Of a DNA stretch of 64,000 nucleotides, positions 54,685-63,785 are shown in pieces. Location of the stretch: positions 29,325-93,324 of the forward strand of contig CAIOHJ010000289.1 in NCBI GenBank assembly GCA_903858085.1, written 5' to 3'. This DNA comes from an uncultured Chloroflexota bacterium. Lineage in GTDB: Bacteria; Chloroflexota; Anaerolineae; Caldilineales; Caldilineaceae. Each line of letters begins with the position of its first letter. The stretch's first letter is position 1. The position numbers and the translations under genes are program-made. The notes beneath the pieces were generated by a model. The model saw nothing but the letters and a program-made list of their open reading frames with translations. It searched no databases and was not told the origin of the DNA.

Positions 54685-54695
54685 GCCCTGCCGCC

Positions 54696-54724
54696 CCCCT
54701 GGTTACCGCTCCCCTGGTTACCGC
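54696..54724. repeat. 15-bp-period direct repeat at the end of the permease gene
   Basis: CCCCTGGTTACCGC occurs at 54696-54709 and again at 54711-54724. The period is five codons in the minus-strand gene, so both copies carry the stop codon in frame. It looks like a recent tandem duplication of the stop region. Confidence 0.75.
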
Positions 54725-55629
54725 CGTGTGCGGGGGTCCAGCACATCGCGCAGCCAATCCCCCAACAGGTTGATCCCCAAGGCGGTCAACGCAATCGCCA
54801 GCCCCGGATACAGCGACAACCAGGGCATGCCAGCCATCAACGACTCCCGACCGACCGCCAACAAATTTCCCCAGCTCGGAACATTCGGGGGGACGCTCAA
54901 CCCCAGAAAACCAAGCCCAGCCTCGTAAAAGATCATCGCTGACATCTCAAACGTTGCCAGCGTCACCAGCGGCCCCGTCAAATTGGGCACGATGTGCCGC
55001 CACAACACGCGTGCCGACGGCGTGCCCACTGCCAGCGTCGCCTCCACAAACGCCGTGTTGCGCAGCCGTAGCACTTCCCCGCGCGTGACCCGCGCAAAAA
55101 TCGGAGCCGTCGTGATCCCAAAGAGCAAGATCACGTTGAGCAGGCTGCGCCCCACCACCGCCGCCACCACAATCACCAGCACCAGATAAGGGACCGCCAA
55201 CAACAGGTTGACCCCAGCGGTCACCAGAGCGTCCACCCAGCCCCCCAGATAGCCAGCCAACAGACCCGCAACCAGGCCAAGCAGCCCGGCCAGCGCTGCC
55301 CCAAAAACACCGACCAACAACGACACACGCGCCCCATGCAGGATTCGGCTCAACAGATCCCGGCCCAGCCGATCGGTGCCCAACGGATGCTCCCAGGTGC
55401 CCCCCGCCTGCCAGGCAGGCGGCAGTTTGGTCGTGCGCAAGTTCTGGGCCACCGGGTCGTGCGGTGCCAGCCAGGGTGCCCCCAGAGCCACCAGCACAAA
55501 CCCGACCAGAATCAAAAGCCCCATGACCGCCAGCCGATCACGACGCAACAGCCGAAACATGTGCGCCAACTGGCCAGGCGGTTCGGTGAATGGCTGCGCG
55601 ACGGCAGCCGAAGCAACGACGGGTTGCAT
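54718..55629 (-). CDS. Peptide-type ABC transporter permease (DppC/OppC)
   Basis: Inner-membrane permease of 303 residues of a dipeptide/oligopeptide/nickel importer. An N-terminal OppC-type segment is followed by about six transmembrane helices. The coupling (EAA-like) motif reads EATLAVGTPSARVLWRHIVPNL, and GTDRLGRDLLSRILHGARVSL is typical of DppC. GAGGAG precedes ATG 55629; the longer frame is rejected. It is 10 bp after dppB. No ATP-binding subunit lies nearby, so the ATPase must be encoded elsewhere. Confidence 0.92.
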   Translation of the reverse strand: MQPVVASAAVAQPFTEPPGQLAHMFRLLRRDRLAVMGLLILVGFVLVALGAPWLAPHDPVAQNLRTTKLPPAWQAGGTWEHPLGTDRLGRDLLSRILHGARVSLLVGVFGAALAGLLGLVAGLLAGYLGGWVDALVTAGVNLLLAVPYLVLVIVVAAVVGRSLLNVILLFGITTAPIFARVTRGEVLRLRNTAFVEATLAVGTPSARVLWRHIVPNLTGPLVTLATFEMSAMIFYEAGLGFLGLSVPPNVPSWGNLLAVGRESLMAGMPWLSLYPGLAIALTALGINLLGDWLRDVLDPRTRR

Positions 55630-55639
55630 GAAACTCCTC

Positions 55640-56560
55640 TCAACGATGACGAATGCGCGGGTCAAGCACCCCGTAGGCAATATCCGTCGCCAAATGAATC
55701 AAGATGGCAAAGGTGGCGATAAACAAGGTCAGCGACTGTACCATCACAAAATCCCGGTTGCGGATCGATTCGTTGAGCATCCACCCGATCCCAGGGATCG
55801 CAAAGACCGACTCGATGTAGACCGAACCTGCCAGCAGATAGGTAAATTGGATGCCGACCACGCTGACCAGCGCAATCGAGGCATTGCGGGCAATGTGCTG
55901 GGCACCCACAGCGTACTCGGAGAGCCCTTTGCTGCGCGCAGTGCGGATGTAGTCTTCGCTGCGGATTTCCAAAACCGCTGCCCGAGTCAGCCGCACCAGC
56001 TGTCCTACCGCCCCGATCGACAGCGCAAAGGCCGGCATTAAAAAAGAGCTCGGCCCATCTACTCCAAAGGAGGGCAGCCACCGCAGCTGCACCGCAAAGA
56101 GCCAGATCAGAATCATGGCCAGCCAGAAGGTCGGCGTCACCTGCCCCAGCAACCCGACCAGCCGCGTGAGCCCGTCGATCCAGCTCCCTGGATGGTTCCC
56201 CCCCCAGATCCCCAGCGGCACCGCCACCCCCAGCGCGATCGCCATTGCCGCTGTAGACAACAAAAGCGTAATCGGCAACGCCGCCAAGATGGCCTCGCGG
56301 GCAGGCTGGCGAAAACGCAGCGAATAGCCCAGCTCACCGCTGAAGACATCCCCCGCATACCGCACAAACTGCACCCCCAACGGATCGTTGAGCCCCAAAG
56401 CCTGACGCATTTCTTCCAGCTGTGCAGTGTCGGCAAAATCCCGTGCGATCAACAGCGCCGCCGGGTCGCCGGTCAGACGCACCAGCCAGAACACCAGCAC
56501 CAGCACACCAGCCAACAACAACAGCGACTGCAAAAGCCGCGCCCAAAGATATCGCTGCAT
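55640..56560 (-). CDS. Peptide-type ABC transporter permease (DppB/OppB)
   Basis: First permease of the same importer; 306 residues. It starts with MQRYLWARLLQSLLLLAGVLVLVFWLVR. Typical segments are RDFADTAQLEEMRQALGL and FRQPAREAILAALPITLLL, and the coupling motif is RTARSKGLSEYAVGAQHIARN. The last helices end AYGVLDPRIRH. A strong 14-bp hairpin separates it from the substrate-binding protein gene upstream. Confidence 0.93.
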   Translation of the reverse strand: MQRYLWARLLQSLLLLAGVLVLVFWLVRLTGDPAALLIARDFADTAQLEEMRQALGLNDPLGVQFVRYAGDVFSGELGYSLRFRQPAREAILAALPITLLLSTAAMAIALGVAVPLGIWGGNHPGSWIDGLTRLVGLLGQVTPTFWLAMILIWLFAVQLRWLPSFGVDGPSSFLMPAFALSIGAVGQLVRLTRAAVLEIRSEDYIRTARSKGLSEYAVGAQHIARNASIALVSVVGIQFTYLLAGSVYIESVFAIPGIGWMLNESIRNRDFVMVQSLTLFIATFAILIHLATDIAYGVLDPRIRHR

Positions 56561-56584
56561 TCAAAGCTTCCTCACAAGCCAGTC

Positions 56585-56615
56585 TGGCTGTTGGCTGGAG
56601 TCCAGCCAACAGCCA
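56585..56615. other. Intercistronic hairpin after the binding-protein gene
   Basis: A 14-bp perfect stem (56585-56598 with 56602-56615) with a 3-nt loop lies between the binding-protein gene and the permease gene. It may protect or attenuate the upstream mRNA, giving more binding protein than permease. Confidence 0.8.
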
Positions 56616-56682
56616 CCTGCGATCGGTTGTTCACAAACGGGGAGAAAATTTCTTCGACAGAAGCCGGACCGGCCGCAGCCGG

Positions 56683-58281
56683 TTACTCGCTCAGATAAGC
56701 ATTCTTCAAGTAATACTGCTCCACAGAATCGGGCACATACCCCTCGACTTCTTCCCGAATCGCCTCAAAGGAGATCGGCTCATACAGATAGATGAATGGT
56801 GGGTCTTCAAACATCATCTGCTGCAGCTCCTGATAGAGCACGGCACGGGCCTCCGGGTCGAACTCAGCGCTGATCGAGGTCAAATAGTCGTCGATGGCCG
56901 GGTCAGACCAGGCCGAATAGCTTTCGCTCATCCCCCCCAGGGCCCCCGTCAGACGCGGCAGGGCCTCGCCTACCGAAGCCGACCAGCTGTCCCCAAAGAG
57001 CGGAGGCAATTCCTTGGCCGCCTGGCGATCCCAGTAGACCCCACTCTCCAAAAACTCGACCTCGTCCCCCTCAACGGCAATGCCAACTTCGCCCAGATAG
57101 TTGGCAATGGCCTGACACACATCCTCAAAACTGGTGTAGGCGCCGATCGGACAGGCCATCCCGATCGAGAAGCCCTCCGGATAGCCCGCCTCAGCCAGCA
57201 ATGCCCGCGCTTTCTCCGGGTCGTAGGGGTACGGAGCCAGCGCTTCGTCGAACCCCAGGTTCCAGGGCGTCACAAATCCAGACGAAAGCCGGGCGTTGCC
57301 GCCAAAAATCCCGTCAACAATCGCCTGACGGTCCACAGCATAGTTCATGGCCTGGCGAACACGCACATCCTCGGTCGGCTGCCCGACCCCGGTCGTCAGA
57401 TTGTTGAAGGCAATGTAGTAGACCCGATCCGCCGGATAGGTGATCTGCTCAACCCCGGCCACACCCTCCAGGCTGCTCGCTTCGTCGGCGTTCAGACGGT
57501 TGATGATGTGCACCTCCCCCGTCTGGATCGCCGCTAGACGAGTCGCCGATTCAGGAATCGGGCGGAAGATGACCTCCGCCAGATAAGGCTTGCCCGCGTC
57601 CCAGTACTCTTCAAACGCCTGCAGCACAATCCGGTCCCCCTTGTTCCACTCGACAAATTTGAAGGGGCCAGCGCCGATCGGGTTGGTCTCGATCCCCAGG
57701 TTCCCCTCAGCAGCAAATTGCTCCGCCGAGATGATGTTGTAGCCGGTCAAGGTGCGCAGGAAGGTGACGTCCGGCTCGGTCGGCATCAGCTTGACCGTGT
57801 AGTCGTCGATCACTTCGACGGTCACGTTGGCGTAGCCTGACGCATAGGCGTTGACCGGGTCAGCACCAGCCGCAAAGGTGGCCACGACATCCTCGGCATT
57901 GAACGGGGTGCCATCGTGGAAGAGAACCCCCTCACGCAGGGTCAGCGTGTACTCCATGCCATCTTCGCTCACTTCCCACCCAGTGGCCAGCGAAGGCAAC
58001 AGATCCCCCGTCACGTTGTCGACCGCCAACAGGCTGTCAAAGATCTGGTTGACAACGTTGCCCGCCATGCGTTCGGCGGCATTGGGTGGGTTGATCGAGT
58101 TGGGATCCAGCGGGAGTGCCACGATCAAGGTGCCGGTCGGTGTGCTGGGGGGGCCAGCGACTTCCGCTGCAGCAGCTTCCTCAGCGGTGGCCTCCTCAGC
58201 CGCAGGGCTGGCTGGGGCCACACATGCGCTCAGCGTCAACAAGATCCACAAAACAACGACAGTCAAAAATTTTCTGTGCAT
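56683..58281 (-). CDS. Peptide/nickel-type ABC substrate-binding lipoprotein
   Basis: Extracytoplasmic solute-binding protein of family 5; 532 residues. Lipobox LSAC (Cys20) follows the signal peptide, then an Ala/Glu-rich linker. The SBP_bac_5 start is LIVALPLDPNSINPPNAAE, with LREGVLFHDGTPFNAEDVV as the family signature. It is first in the importer operon. Substrate may be a peptide, but family 5 proteins also bind sugars, nickel or opines. A family-typical C-terminal region extends to about 520. Confidence 0.92.
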   Translation of the reverse strand: MHRKFLTVVVLWILLTLSACVAPASPAAEEATAEEAAAAEVAGPPSTPTGTLIVALPLDPNSINPPNAAERMAGNVVNQIFDSLLAVDNVTGDLLPSLATGWEVSEDGMEYTLTLREGVLFHDGTPFNAEDVVATFAAGADPVNAYASGYANVTVEVIDDYTVKLMPTEPDVTFLRTLTGYNIISAEQFAAEGNLGIETNPIGAGPFKFVEWNKGDRIVLQAFEEYWDAGKPYLAEVIFRPIPESATRLAAIQTGEVHIINRLNADEASSLEGVAGVEQITYPADRVYYIAFNNLTTGVGQPTEDVRVRQAMNYAVDRQAIVDGIFGGNARLSSGFVTPWNLGFDEALAPYPYDPEKARALLAEAGYPEGFSIGMACPIGAYTSFEDVCQAIANYLGEVGIAVEGDEVEFLESGVYWDRQAAKELPPLFGDSWSASVGEALPRLTGALGGMSESYSAWSDPAIDDYLTSISAEFDPEARAVLYQELQQMMFEDPPFIYLYEPISFEAIREEVEGYVPDSVEQYYLKNAYLSE

Positions 58282-58363
58282 GGTCTTCTCCTGGTTCGAT
58301 CAGTACAGCTTTTTGACACGCAGGGTACCAGAGACAGCGAGGGCCTCCACCACCCTGCCAACA

Positions 58364-58381
58364 AACAGGCAGACGCCTGTT
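58364..58381 (-). terminator. Hairpin after the phosphodiesterase-like gene
   Basis: AACAGGC (58364-58370) pairs with GCCTGTT (58375-58381) across a 4-nt loop. It starts 8 bp past the stop codon, and the minus strand continues TGTTGGC, a weak T run. Confidence 0.55.
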
Positions 58382-58388
58382 CATTCGC

Positions 58389-59171
58389 TCAGTGGGCAAA
58401 AATTTCTTCCACACACCGGCCTTCCCAATGGGGGTGCGCCGGTACCTGCAGGATCCGAGCCAGCGTCGGCGCGCTGTCCAACAACGAAATCTCTGCAGAC
58501 AGAGTATGCCCCTGTCGGATCCCTGGCCCTGCAATCATCCACGGAATCAACATGTCCTCGGGCAGTTCTGTGCCATGTGTGCGGTCGTGGCCGCCATGGT
58601 CGCTGTGCAGCAGCACTGTCTCTTCGGCAGACAGCACAGCGAGCACTGCGCCGATCCCCTGGTCGACCCGCTCGACCTGCCGCAGATAGGCATCTGACAT
58701 CCAACCATGGTTGTGGCCGGCGACGTCGACCGTCCCCAGATAGACAAAAGCAAAATCTGGGCGGTCTGCGGCGATGGTGCGGGCCGCCTGTTCCGCAATC
58801 ACCAGATCTCCTTCGAGCGTGTAGCAGTTGTTGAGATAGAAAGAATACTCGAGTGCCTCCGGCCGATTCAGATCGCGCAGCGGTTCCCAGTTGTGAAAAA
58901 AATAACAGCGCCGTCCTGCCCCTTTGGCCTGCTCGACCAGCCCGGGCAGGGGTCGCGCCATTGCTTGCCACTGGTTGGTAACGATCCCGTGGCGCTGTGG
59001 CGGCACACTGTGAAAAATAGAGGTATGGCACGGCAAGGTCACACTGGGTGTCACGCTGCGCGCCTGTAGCGTGCAGGCGCTGCGCGCCTGCAGACCCGCC
59101 AGGCTGGGCGCCGCCACCTGCGCAAGAGCGTCCGGGCGCAATCCGTCCACCATGATGAGGACTGTCGTCAT
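58389..59171 (-). CDS. Nucleotide pyrophosphatase/phosphodiesterase-like protein (alkaline phosphatase superfamily)
   Basis: Protein of 260 residues. The start TTVLIMVDGLRPDAL carries the first metal aspartate. TPSVTLPCHTSIFHSV contains the likely nucleophile threonine. Later motifs are VYLGTVDVAGHNHGW and LLHSDHGGHDRTHG, typical of the type I phosphodiesterase/nucleotide pyrophosphatase family. No signal peptide is seen, so it is cytoplasmic. AAAGGAAA precedes ATG 59171; the longer start to 59219 is less likely. Substrate not readable. Confidence 0.85.
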   Translation of the reverse strand: MTTVLIMVDGLRPDALAQVAAPSLAGLQARSACTLQARSVTPSVTLPCHTSIFHSVPPQRHGIVTNQWQAMARPLPGLVEQAKGAGRRCYFFHNWEPLRDLNRPEALEYSFYLNNCYTLEGDLVIAEQAARTIAADRPDFAFVYLGTVDVAGHNHGWMSDAYLRQVERVDQGIGAVLAVLSAEETVLLHSDHGGHDRTHGTELPEDMLIPWMIAGPGIRQGHTLSAEISLLDSAPTLARILQVPAHPHWEGRCVEEIFAH

Positions 59172-59308
59172 ACTTTTTCCTTTTTCAAACCACAAAATGG
59201 CTGACCGAATGTGCAGCACCCGCCGCCTGCCCTATTTTCGCACATTCCTGCGATCCTGCAAATTGTAAATTTCTTGGCATCCCATCCGATCGAGGGGAAG
59301 GGCCATTT

Positions 59309-60496
59309 TCACAGCAGAGGCATGCACGCTGCCGCCAATGTCGCTTTCCGGTCGATCTTCCCAGTCGGCGTCGCGACGAAGCAGGGCGTGAAGACAAATC
59401 GGCGCGGGGCATGGTGGCGGGGCAGTGCCTGGTTGAGCGCCCTGCGCAGGTACCTCTGCCCCTCGTCGTCGAGTGCCCCCCCTTCGACGACGAGCACAAT
59501 CTCCTGACCAAGCCGCTCATCAGGCTGGCCGGCGACAAAAAAACGTCGACGCGCCAGCCCCAGCTCCGGCTGGGCGGCGGCCAACGCTTCGATGGTTGCC
59601 TCGACACTTTCGACGTGCACCTTCACCCCGCCGCTGTTGAGCACATTGTCCCACCGCCCGATCCACACAAATGAACCATCCGGCTGAAGCTCGACCTGGT
59701 CATTGGTCTGGATCGTGGCGCCATCTGTCATCGGGCCGCGCAGATGCAGGCAACTGCGACCATCGACGCCGATGTCGACGCCCGGCAGCGGAACAAAGGC
59801 GGACGTTGCCTCCAGACCGTTGAGCCGCCGCAGCGCCACGTGCGTCGCTGTCTCGGTCATGCCGTAGGTATGGTAGACCGGTGTCTTGATCTGGCGAATC
59901 TGTGTGGCCAGCGTGGGCGACACAGGCCCCCCGCCGACCAGGATGGCGTGCATGCTGTCGAGAAAGTGGCGGTAGCGCACTGCCTGCACGGTGGCGTCGG
60001 GAAAACCAACAGGGCTGTCGGCAGGCAGCAAGCGATCGAGCAGCGTCTGCATCTGCAGCGGCACAAACGAAGCCAGATCGATGGCAGCGTCGCCGGGCAG
60101 TTCTGCCAGCGGGTCACTTGCCGGTTCGACGACCACCAGCTTCAGCCCCCACACAAAGCCGCGCACCAGCAGCATCCGTCCAGCAATATAGCGCACCGGC
60201 AGACAGACCAGCGCAGTCATGCCCGCCGTCAGCCCCAGCACAGCGCATGTGGCGCGCGCACTGGCCTCCATCTGGCTGCGCGTCAGCTGGATCGGCTTGG
60301 GCAGGCCGGTTGAGCCGGAAGTGTGCACCTCAAACCGTTCCTCCCCGCGCAGCCAGGCACGGCTGAAGTCCAGCACAGCCTGCACCTGCTCGCTGGCCGC
60401 AGCGATCTCCACACCCTCCGCCAGCGCTGCTGTATCCCACCAACGACCGTCGATCCAGATCACCTGCTCCCTCCACAGGATAGGCTTTACCACCAT
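59309..60496 (-). CDS. menE: o-Succinylbenzoate-CoA ligase-like AMP-forming enzyme (MenE type)
   Basis: Adenylate-forming ligase of 395 residues, short like MenE. The P-loop VHTSGSTGLPKPIQL is at 58-72, then YHTYGMTETATHVALR and the adenylate motif FVWIGRWDNVLNSGGVKV, and the C-terminal catalytic lysine in TPTGKIDRKA. MenE activates succinylbenzoate in menaquinone synthesis. No other men genes are within the window, so another small aromatic or aliphatic acid cannot be ruled out. The frame beyond 60496 is a shadow. Confidence 0.78.
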   Translation of the reverse strand: MVVKPILWREQVIWIDGRWWDTAALAEGVEIAAASEQVQAVLDFSRAWLRGEERFEVHTSGSTGLPKPIQLTRSQMEASARATCAVLGLTAGMTALVCLPVRYIAGRMLLVRGFVWGLKLVVVEPASDPLAELPGDAAIDLASFVPLQMQTLLDRLLPADSPVGFPDATVQAVRYRHFLDSMHAILVGGGPVSPTLATQIRQIKTPVYHTYGMTETATHVALRRLNGLEATSAFVPLPGVDIGVDGRSCLHLRGPMTDGATIQTNDQVELQPDGSFVWIGRWDNVLNSGGVKVHVESVEATIEALAAAQPELGLARRRFFVAGQPDERLGQEIVLVVEGGALDDEGQRYLRRALNQALPRHHAPRRFVFTPCFVATPTGKIDRKATLAAACMPLL

Positions 60497-60534
60497 TTTC
60501 CCCCGCCACCTGAGGTGGCTTGGAGACGCCACGT

Positions 60535-62073
60535 CTACCGCCTCCACCCAAACCACCAGCGGCACAGCCGTGCCACGGTCGGCGTCAAGCGCGTGCGGTT
60601 GTAGGCGTCGGCCACTTTGCGGATCGCCGCAGCCGCAGTCGGGTAAGGATGGATGACAGTGGCAAGCTGACGCAACCCCAGCCCTCCCGACATCGCCACC
60701 GTCACTTCGCTGATCCATTCGCCGGCATGACGCCCTACGATCGTGGCGCCAAGAATCTGGTCCGTCCCCCGCCGGAGATGAATCTTCACAAAACCCTCTT
60801 CTTCGCCGTCGATGCGCCCACGGTCGGTGTCGGCCAACAGCTGCACATACGTGTCGACGGGGATGCCTGCTTTCTCCGCTTCCCAATCATACAGGCCAAC
60901 ATGCGCCACCTCAGGGTCGGTGTAGGTCACCCACGGAACGATCAGGTCGCTCAGCTTCTTCTTTGGGCCAGGGAAAAGCGCGTTCTGCAGCACCATGCGC
61001 GCAGTGGCATCCGCCACGTGGGTAAATTGGAAACGGGAAGCCACATCCCCAGCCCCATATATGTCAGGATTGGTCGTGCGCAGGGTGTCGTCCACCTCGA
61101 TGCCACGCGGGCTGCAGGCCACGTTGGCCCTTTCAAGATGCAGCCCTTCGACGTTGGGCAGCCGCCCTGCTGCTACCAGAATTTCATCGACCACCACCGT
61201 CTGCCTGTCACCGTGCCACTGGTAGGTGAGCTGCCTGGCCTCACCGGCGCGCCCAATCTGCTCAATCTCCGCACCCAACCTCAGCCCGATGCCCTCACGC
61301 ACAAAAATACGGTGCATCACCGCAGCGGCCTGCGCATCCTCGCGGCCAAGCAGCCGCGGGAGCAGATCCAAAATCGTGACTTTGCTGCCCAAACGACAAA
61401 ATGCCTGCGCCAGTTCCACCCCGATCGCCCCAGCACCGACCACTGCCAGCCGTGGCGGCAGGGCTGTCAAATCCCAGATCTGTTCGTTGGAGAGATAGCC
61501 TGTTTCGTACAGACCAGGAATCGGCGGCACAGCAGGCCGCGACCCCGTGGCAACCATTGCCTTGCGAAATTCGAGGGTCTGACCGTCAATTTCGATCGTG
61601 TGGGTGCCGGTGAAGCGCGCCTGGCCAAAATAGAGATCGATGCCGAGCTCCGTCATGCGCTGTGCTGAATCGTGCACGCTGAGGTCGGCACGCACGCGGC
61701 GCATTCGATCCATCACCCCATTGAAATCGACGCGTATCCCGTCGACCTGCACCCCCAAGTGCCCCGCACCTACGATTTCCCCCAGCACCTTCGCCGAACG
61801 GAGCACCGTTTTGGAGGGCACACAGCCCACGTTGAGACAGTCGCCGCCGAGATGGTGGCGCTCCAGCAGCGCTACTTTGGCGCCCAGCCCGGCCGCCCCG
61901 ACTGCCGCCACCAGCCCGGCCGCCCCTGCGCCTACCACGACAAGGTTGTACTTGCCTGTCGGCGTCGGATTCTTCCAACCGGCCGGGCGAACATTGGCAA
62001 GCAGCTGCCGGTTCGCGTCGCTTGCCAGAGTCTCAGCGGGCCGCTCTCCCGACACACCTGTTGTCTGTTCCAT
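60535..62073 (-). CDS. Mercuric-reductase-like FAD/NAD(P)H disulfide oxidoreductase
   Basis: Class I pyridine nucleotide-disulfide oxidoreductase of 512 residues. The FAD-binding motif is VVVGAGAAGLVAA, the redox disulfide is C79-x4-C84 in GGDCLNVGCVPSK, and the NAD(P) site is VVGAGAIGVELAQAF. The FAD aspartate occurs in IYGAGDVASRFQFTH, and the C-terminal base region in IHPYPTAAAA. It lacks the C-terminal Cys-Cys pair of true MerA and a lipoamide-partner operon. A general flavin disulfide reductase, such as a bacillithiol-type or mercuric-like enzyme, is the likely class. Confidence 0.85.
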   Translation of the reverse strand: MEQTTGVSGERPAETLASDANRQLLANVRPAGWKNPTPTGKYNLVVVGAGAAGLVAAVGAAGLGAKVALLERHHLGGDCLNVGCVPSKTVLRSAKVLGEIVGAGHLGVQVDGIRVDFNGVMDRMRRVRADLSVHDSAQRMTELGIDLYFGQARFTGTHTIEIDGQTLEFRKAMVATGSRPAVPPIPGLYETGYLSNEQIWDLTALPPRLAVVGAGAIGVELAQAFCRLGSKVTILDLLPRLLGREDAQAAAVMHRIFVREGIGLRLGAEIEQIGRAGEARQLTYQWHGDRQTVVVDEILVAAGRLPNVEGLHLERANVACSPRGIEVDDTLRTTNPDIYGAGDVASRFQFTHVADATARMVLQNALFPGPKKKLSDLIVPWVTYTDPEVAHVGLYDWEAEKAGIPVDTYVQLLADTDRGRIDGEEEGFVKIHLRRGTDQILGATIVGRHAGEWISEVTVAMSGGLGLRQLATVIHPYPTAAAAIRKVADAYNRTRLTPTVARLCRWWFGWRR

Positions 62074-62117
62074 TCATTCTCCCTCCGGGCGATGGCGCCA
62101 CGTGGCTCAGACATGGC

Positions 62118-63638
62118 TCAGGTCGGGTCCCGCTGCAGAGGCGGGGTGCGGGGTGTTGGGCGCAGTGCTGGCCAGAAACGACGGTGGAAAGGGGTGTTTT
62201 GCCAGAGCGCAGCGGCAACAGCGGTCGTAAAACTGGCTGCGTACAGCAGCAGCAAGGCTGCCGCAGCCCAGCCGTGGGTGCTGGCGACCAGCCAGGCTGC
62301 GGTCGTAGCATAGAGCGCCAACAGCAGCTCGGCCACCATGACACGATCCAGTGGCAGGGCATAGCTGCTGCCCTGCCAACGATCGGCGGTCTGTTCGACA
62401 CAAAACTTGGGAGTCCGCTGGAAAGCCCCTCCTCGCGTGCGCCAGCCTTGCCAGACAGCCAACGAATTGTTGAGGCAGACCCCCATCCCCACCAGCGTGA
62501 GCAGGGGCAAGTACACCCAGTGGCGCCACCAGCGTGTTCCGTACAGACGCTTTTGCGCCACTGCGTAAAGAAGCGGGGGGCCAAGTGAGGTCAGCCCCAC
62601 CAACGACAGGGGGGAAGGCACCTGGCTGTCGAGCAACAGCAGCGGCGGTGTGGCCAGCAGCAGCAGCAGCAGCAGGGGGTGGATGAGATAGCTGGCCAGA
62701 TGCACCAGGGCGGCCAGACGAATCTGCAGCGGACGATGGGCTCTCCAGACGGGGCCGGCCAGTTTGCGCAGCGTCTGGATGCTGCCCTTGGCCCAGCGAA
62801 ATTGCTGGCGCTTGTAGGCCGTGAGTTGAGGGGGAATTTCAGCAGGAGCCACCACGTCGTTGAGATACCGGGGCTGCCAGCCGGCAAGCTGGGCACGATA
62901 GCTCAAATCCAGATCCTCGCACAGGGTGTCCGCCTGCCAGCCGCCAACCTGGGGGTCCTCCAAGCAGCTTCGCCGCCAGACACCTGCAGAGCCGTTGAAG
63001 CCGAGCAGACAGCCGGCCGCCTGGCGCCCAGCCTGTTCGACGGCAAAATGGCCGTCGAGCGCCAGCGCCTGGCTTTGGGTCAGCGGTGAATAGCTCCGGT
63101 TGAGGTGCCCCCAGCGGCTCTGGACAAAACCGACCCGGGCTGCCTCGGGGGCCAGAAAGTAGGGGAGTGTGCGGAGAAGGAAGGTGGGGTCGGGGCAGAA
63201 ATCGGCGTCAAAGATCGCGATGAACTGCCCAGTGGCGGCAGGCAGGGCGTTGGCCAGGGCACCCGCCTTGTAGCCGCTGCGGTCGCGACGCCGCACCACT
63301 TTGACCTGAAGGCCTTGTGCCTGCCAGCCAGCGACACAGTGCTCCACCATCCCCACCGTGTCGTCGGTCGAATCGTCCAAAATCTGAAGCTGAAGCCGAT
63401 CGACAGGATACTCCAGACGCGCACAGGCATCGATCAATCGGGTCGCCACATGTCGTTCGTTAAAAATGGGCAACTGCACGGTGACCGCAGGCCAGAGCGG
63501 GGGAGGAGCTGGCTGGGGGGGCGAAACCGCCTTGCGCACCTGCCAGACGAGCCAAAGTGCATGCAAGCTGTAGATCGCCAGCCCGGCAGCACAGACCACA
63601 TACAGAAGCTGAACGCCAAAGACCAGTGCAAATCGCAT
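62118..63638 (-). CDS. Processive family-2 glycosyltransferase (cellulose/mannan-synthase-like)
   Basis: Membrane glycosyltransferase of 506 residues. One helix at ~8-32 is followed by a GT-A domain. VTVQLPIFNERHVA and ILDDSTDDTVGMV carry the first aspartate, FDADFCPDP the DxD-like motif, TLCEDLDLSYRA the general base, and KRQQFRWAKGS the Q-x-x-R-W signature of processive synthases. At least four C-terminal helices form the export channel. Product is a beta-linked glucan or mannan by family resemblance. A good minus-strand promoter and an unusual leader hairpin precede it. Confidence 0.9.
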   Translation of the reverse strand: MRFALVFGVQLLYVVCAAGLAIYSLHALWLVWQVRKAVSPPQPAPPPLWPAVTVQLPIFNERHVATRLIDACARLEYPVDRLQLQILDDSTDDTVGMVEHCVAGWQAQGLQVKVVRRRDRSGYKAGALANALPAATGQFIAIFDADFCPDPTFLLRTLPYFLAPEAARVGFVQSRWGHLNRSYSPLTQSQALALDGHFAVEQAGRQAAGCLLGFNGSAGVWRRSCLEDPQVGGWQADTLCEDLDLSYRAQLAGWQPRYLNDVVAPAEIPPQLTAYKRQQFRWAKGSIQTLRKLAGPVWRAHRPLQIRLAALVHLASYLIHPLLLLLLLATPPLLLLDSQVPSPLSLVGLTSLGPPLLYAVAQKRLYGTRWWRHWVYLPLLTLVGMGVCLNNSLAVWQGWRTRGGAFQRTPKFCVEQTADRWQGSSYALPLDRVMVAELLLALYATTAAWLVASTHGWAAAALLLLYAASFTTAVAAALWQNTPFHRRFWPALRPTPRTPPLQRDPT

Positions 63639-63654
63639 AGCTGTCCCAAAAAAT

Positions 63655-63677
63655 CAAGCCGACATGTTGTCGGCTTG
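63655..63677 (-). terminator. Terminator-like hairpin in the GT2 leader
   Basis: CAAGCCGACA pairs with TGTCGGCTTG across a 3-nt loop (10-bp stem). On the minus strand it is followed by a six-T run. It lies between the EF-G gene and the GT2 start, 17 nt ahead of the GT2 ATG. It may end EF-G transcription or attenuate GT2. Confidence 0.75.
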
Positions 63678-63697
63678 TCGTCTGCTCAAGCTAGTTG

Positions 63698-63726
63698 ATT
63701 ATACTGTGCAGGCAGGTGGCAGACAA
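63698..63726 (-). promoter_or_regulatory. Minus-strand promoter for the GT2 gene
   Basis: TTGTCT (63726-63721) and TATAAT (63703-63698) on the minus strand are separated by 17 bp, giving a start near 63691 and a leader of ~53 nt. The terminator-like hairpin lies within that leader. Confidence 0.7.
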
Positions 63727-63740
63727 AATCGGGAAGGAAA

Positions 63741-63768
63741 CAGGCAGGGATGTCGCCCCCCCTGCCTG
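63741..63768 (-). other. Hairpin downstream of the EF-G gene
   Basis: CAGGCAGGG (63741-63749) pairs with CCCTGCCTG (63760-63768) around a 10-nt loop. It lies 17 bp past the EF-G stop on the minus strand and may be a terminator with a weak T tract. Confidence 0.55.
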
Positions 63769-63785
63769 AAGGCGGACCGCCACGC

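Noticed and set aside
63700..63705. TATACT on the plus strand near the right end
   Set aside because: No plus-strand gene follows. The same bases read as TATAAT with a -35 on the minus strand, upstream of GT2.
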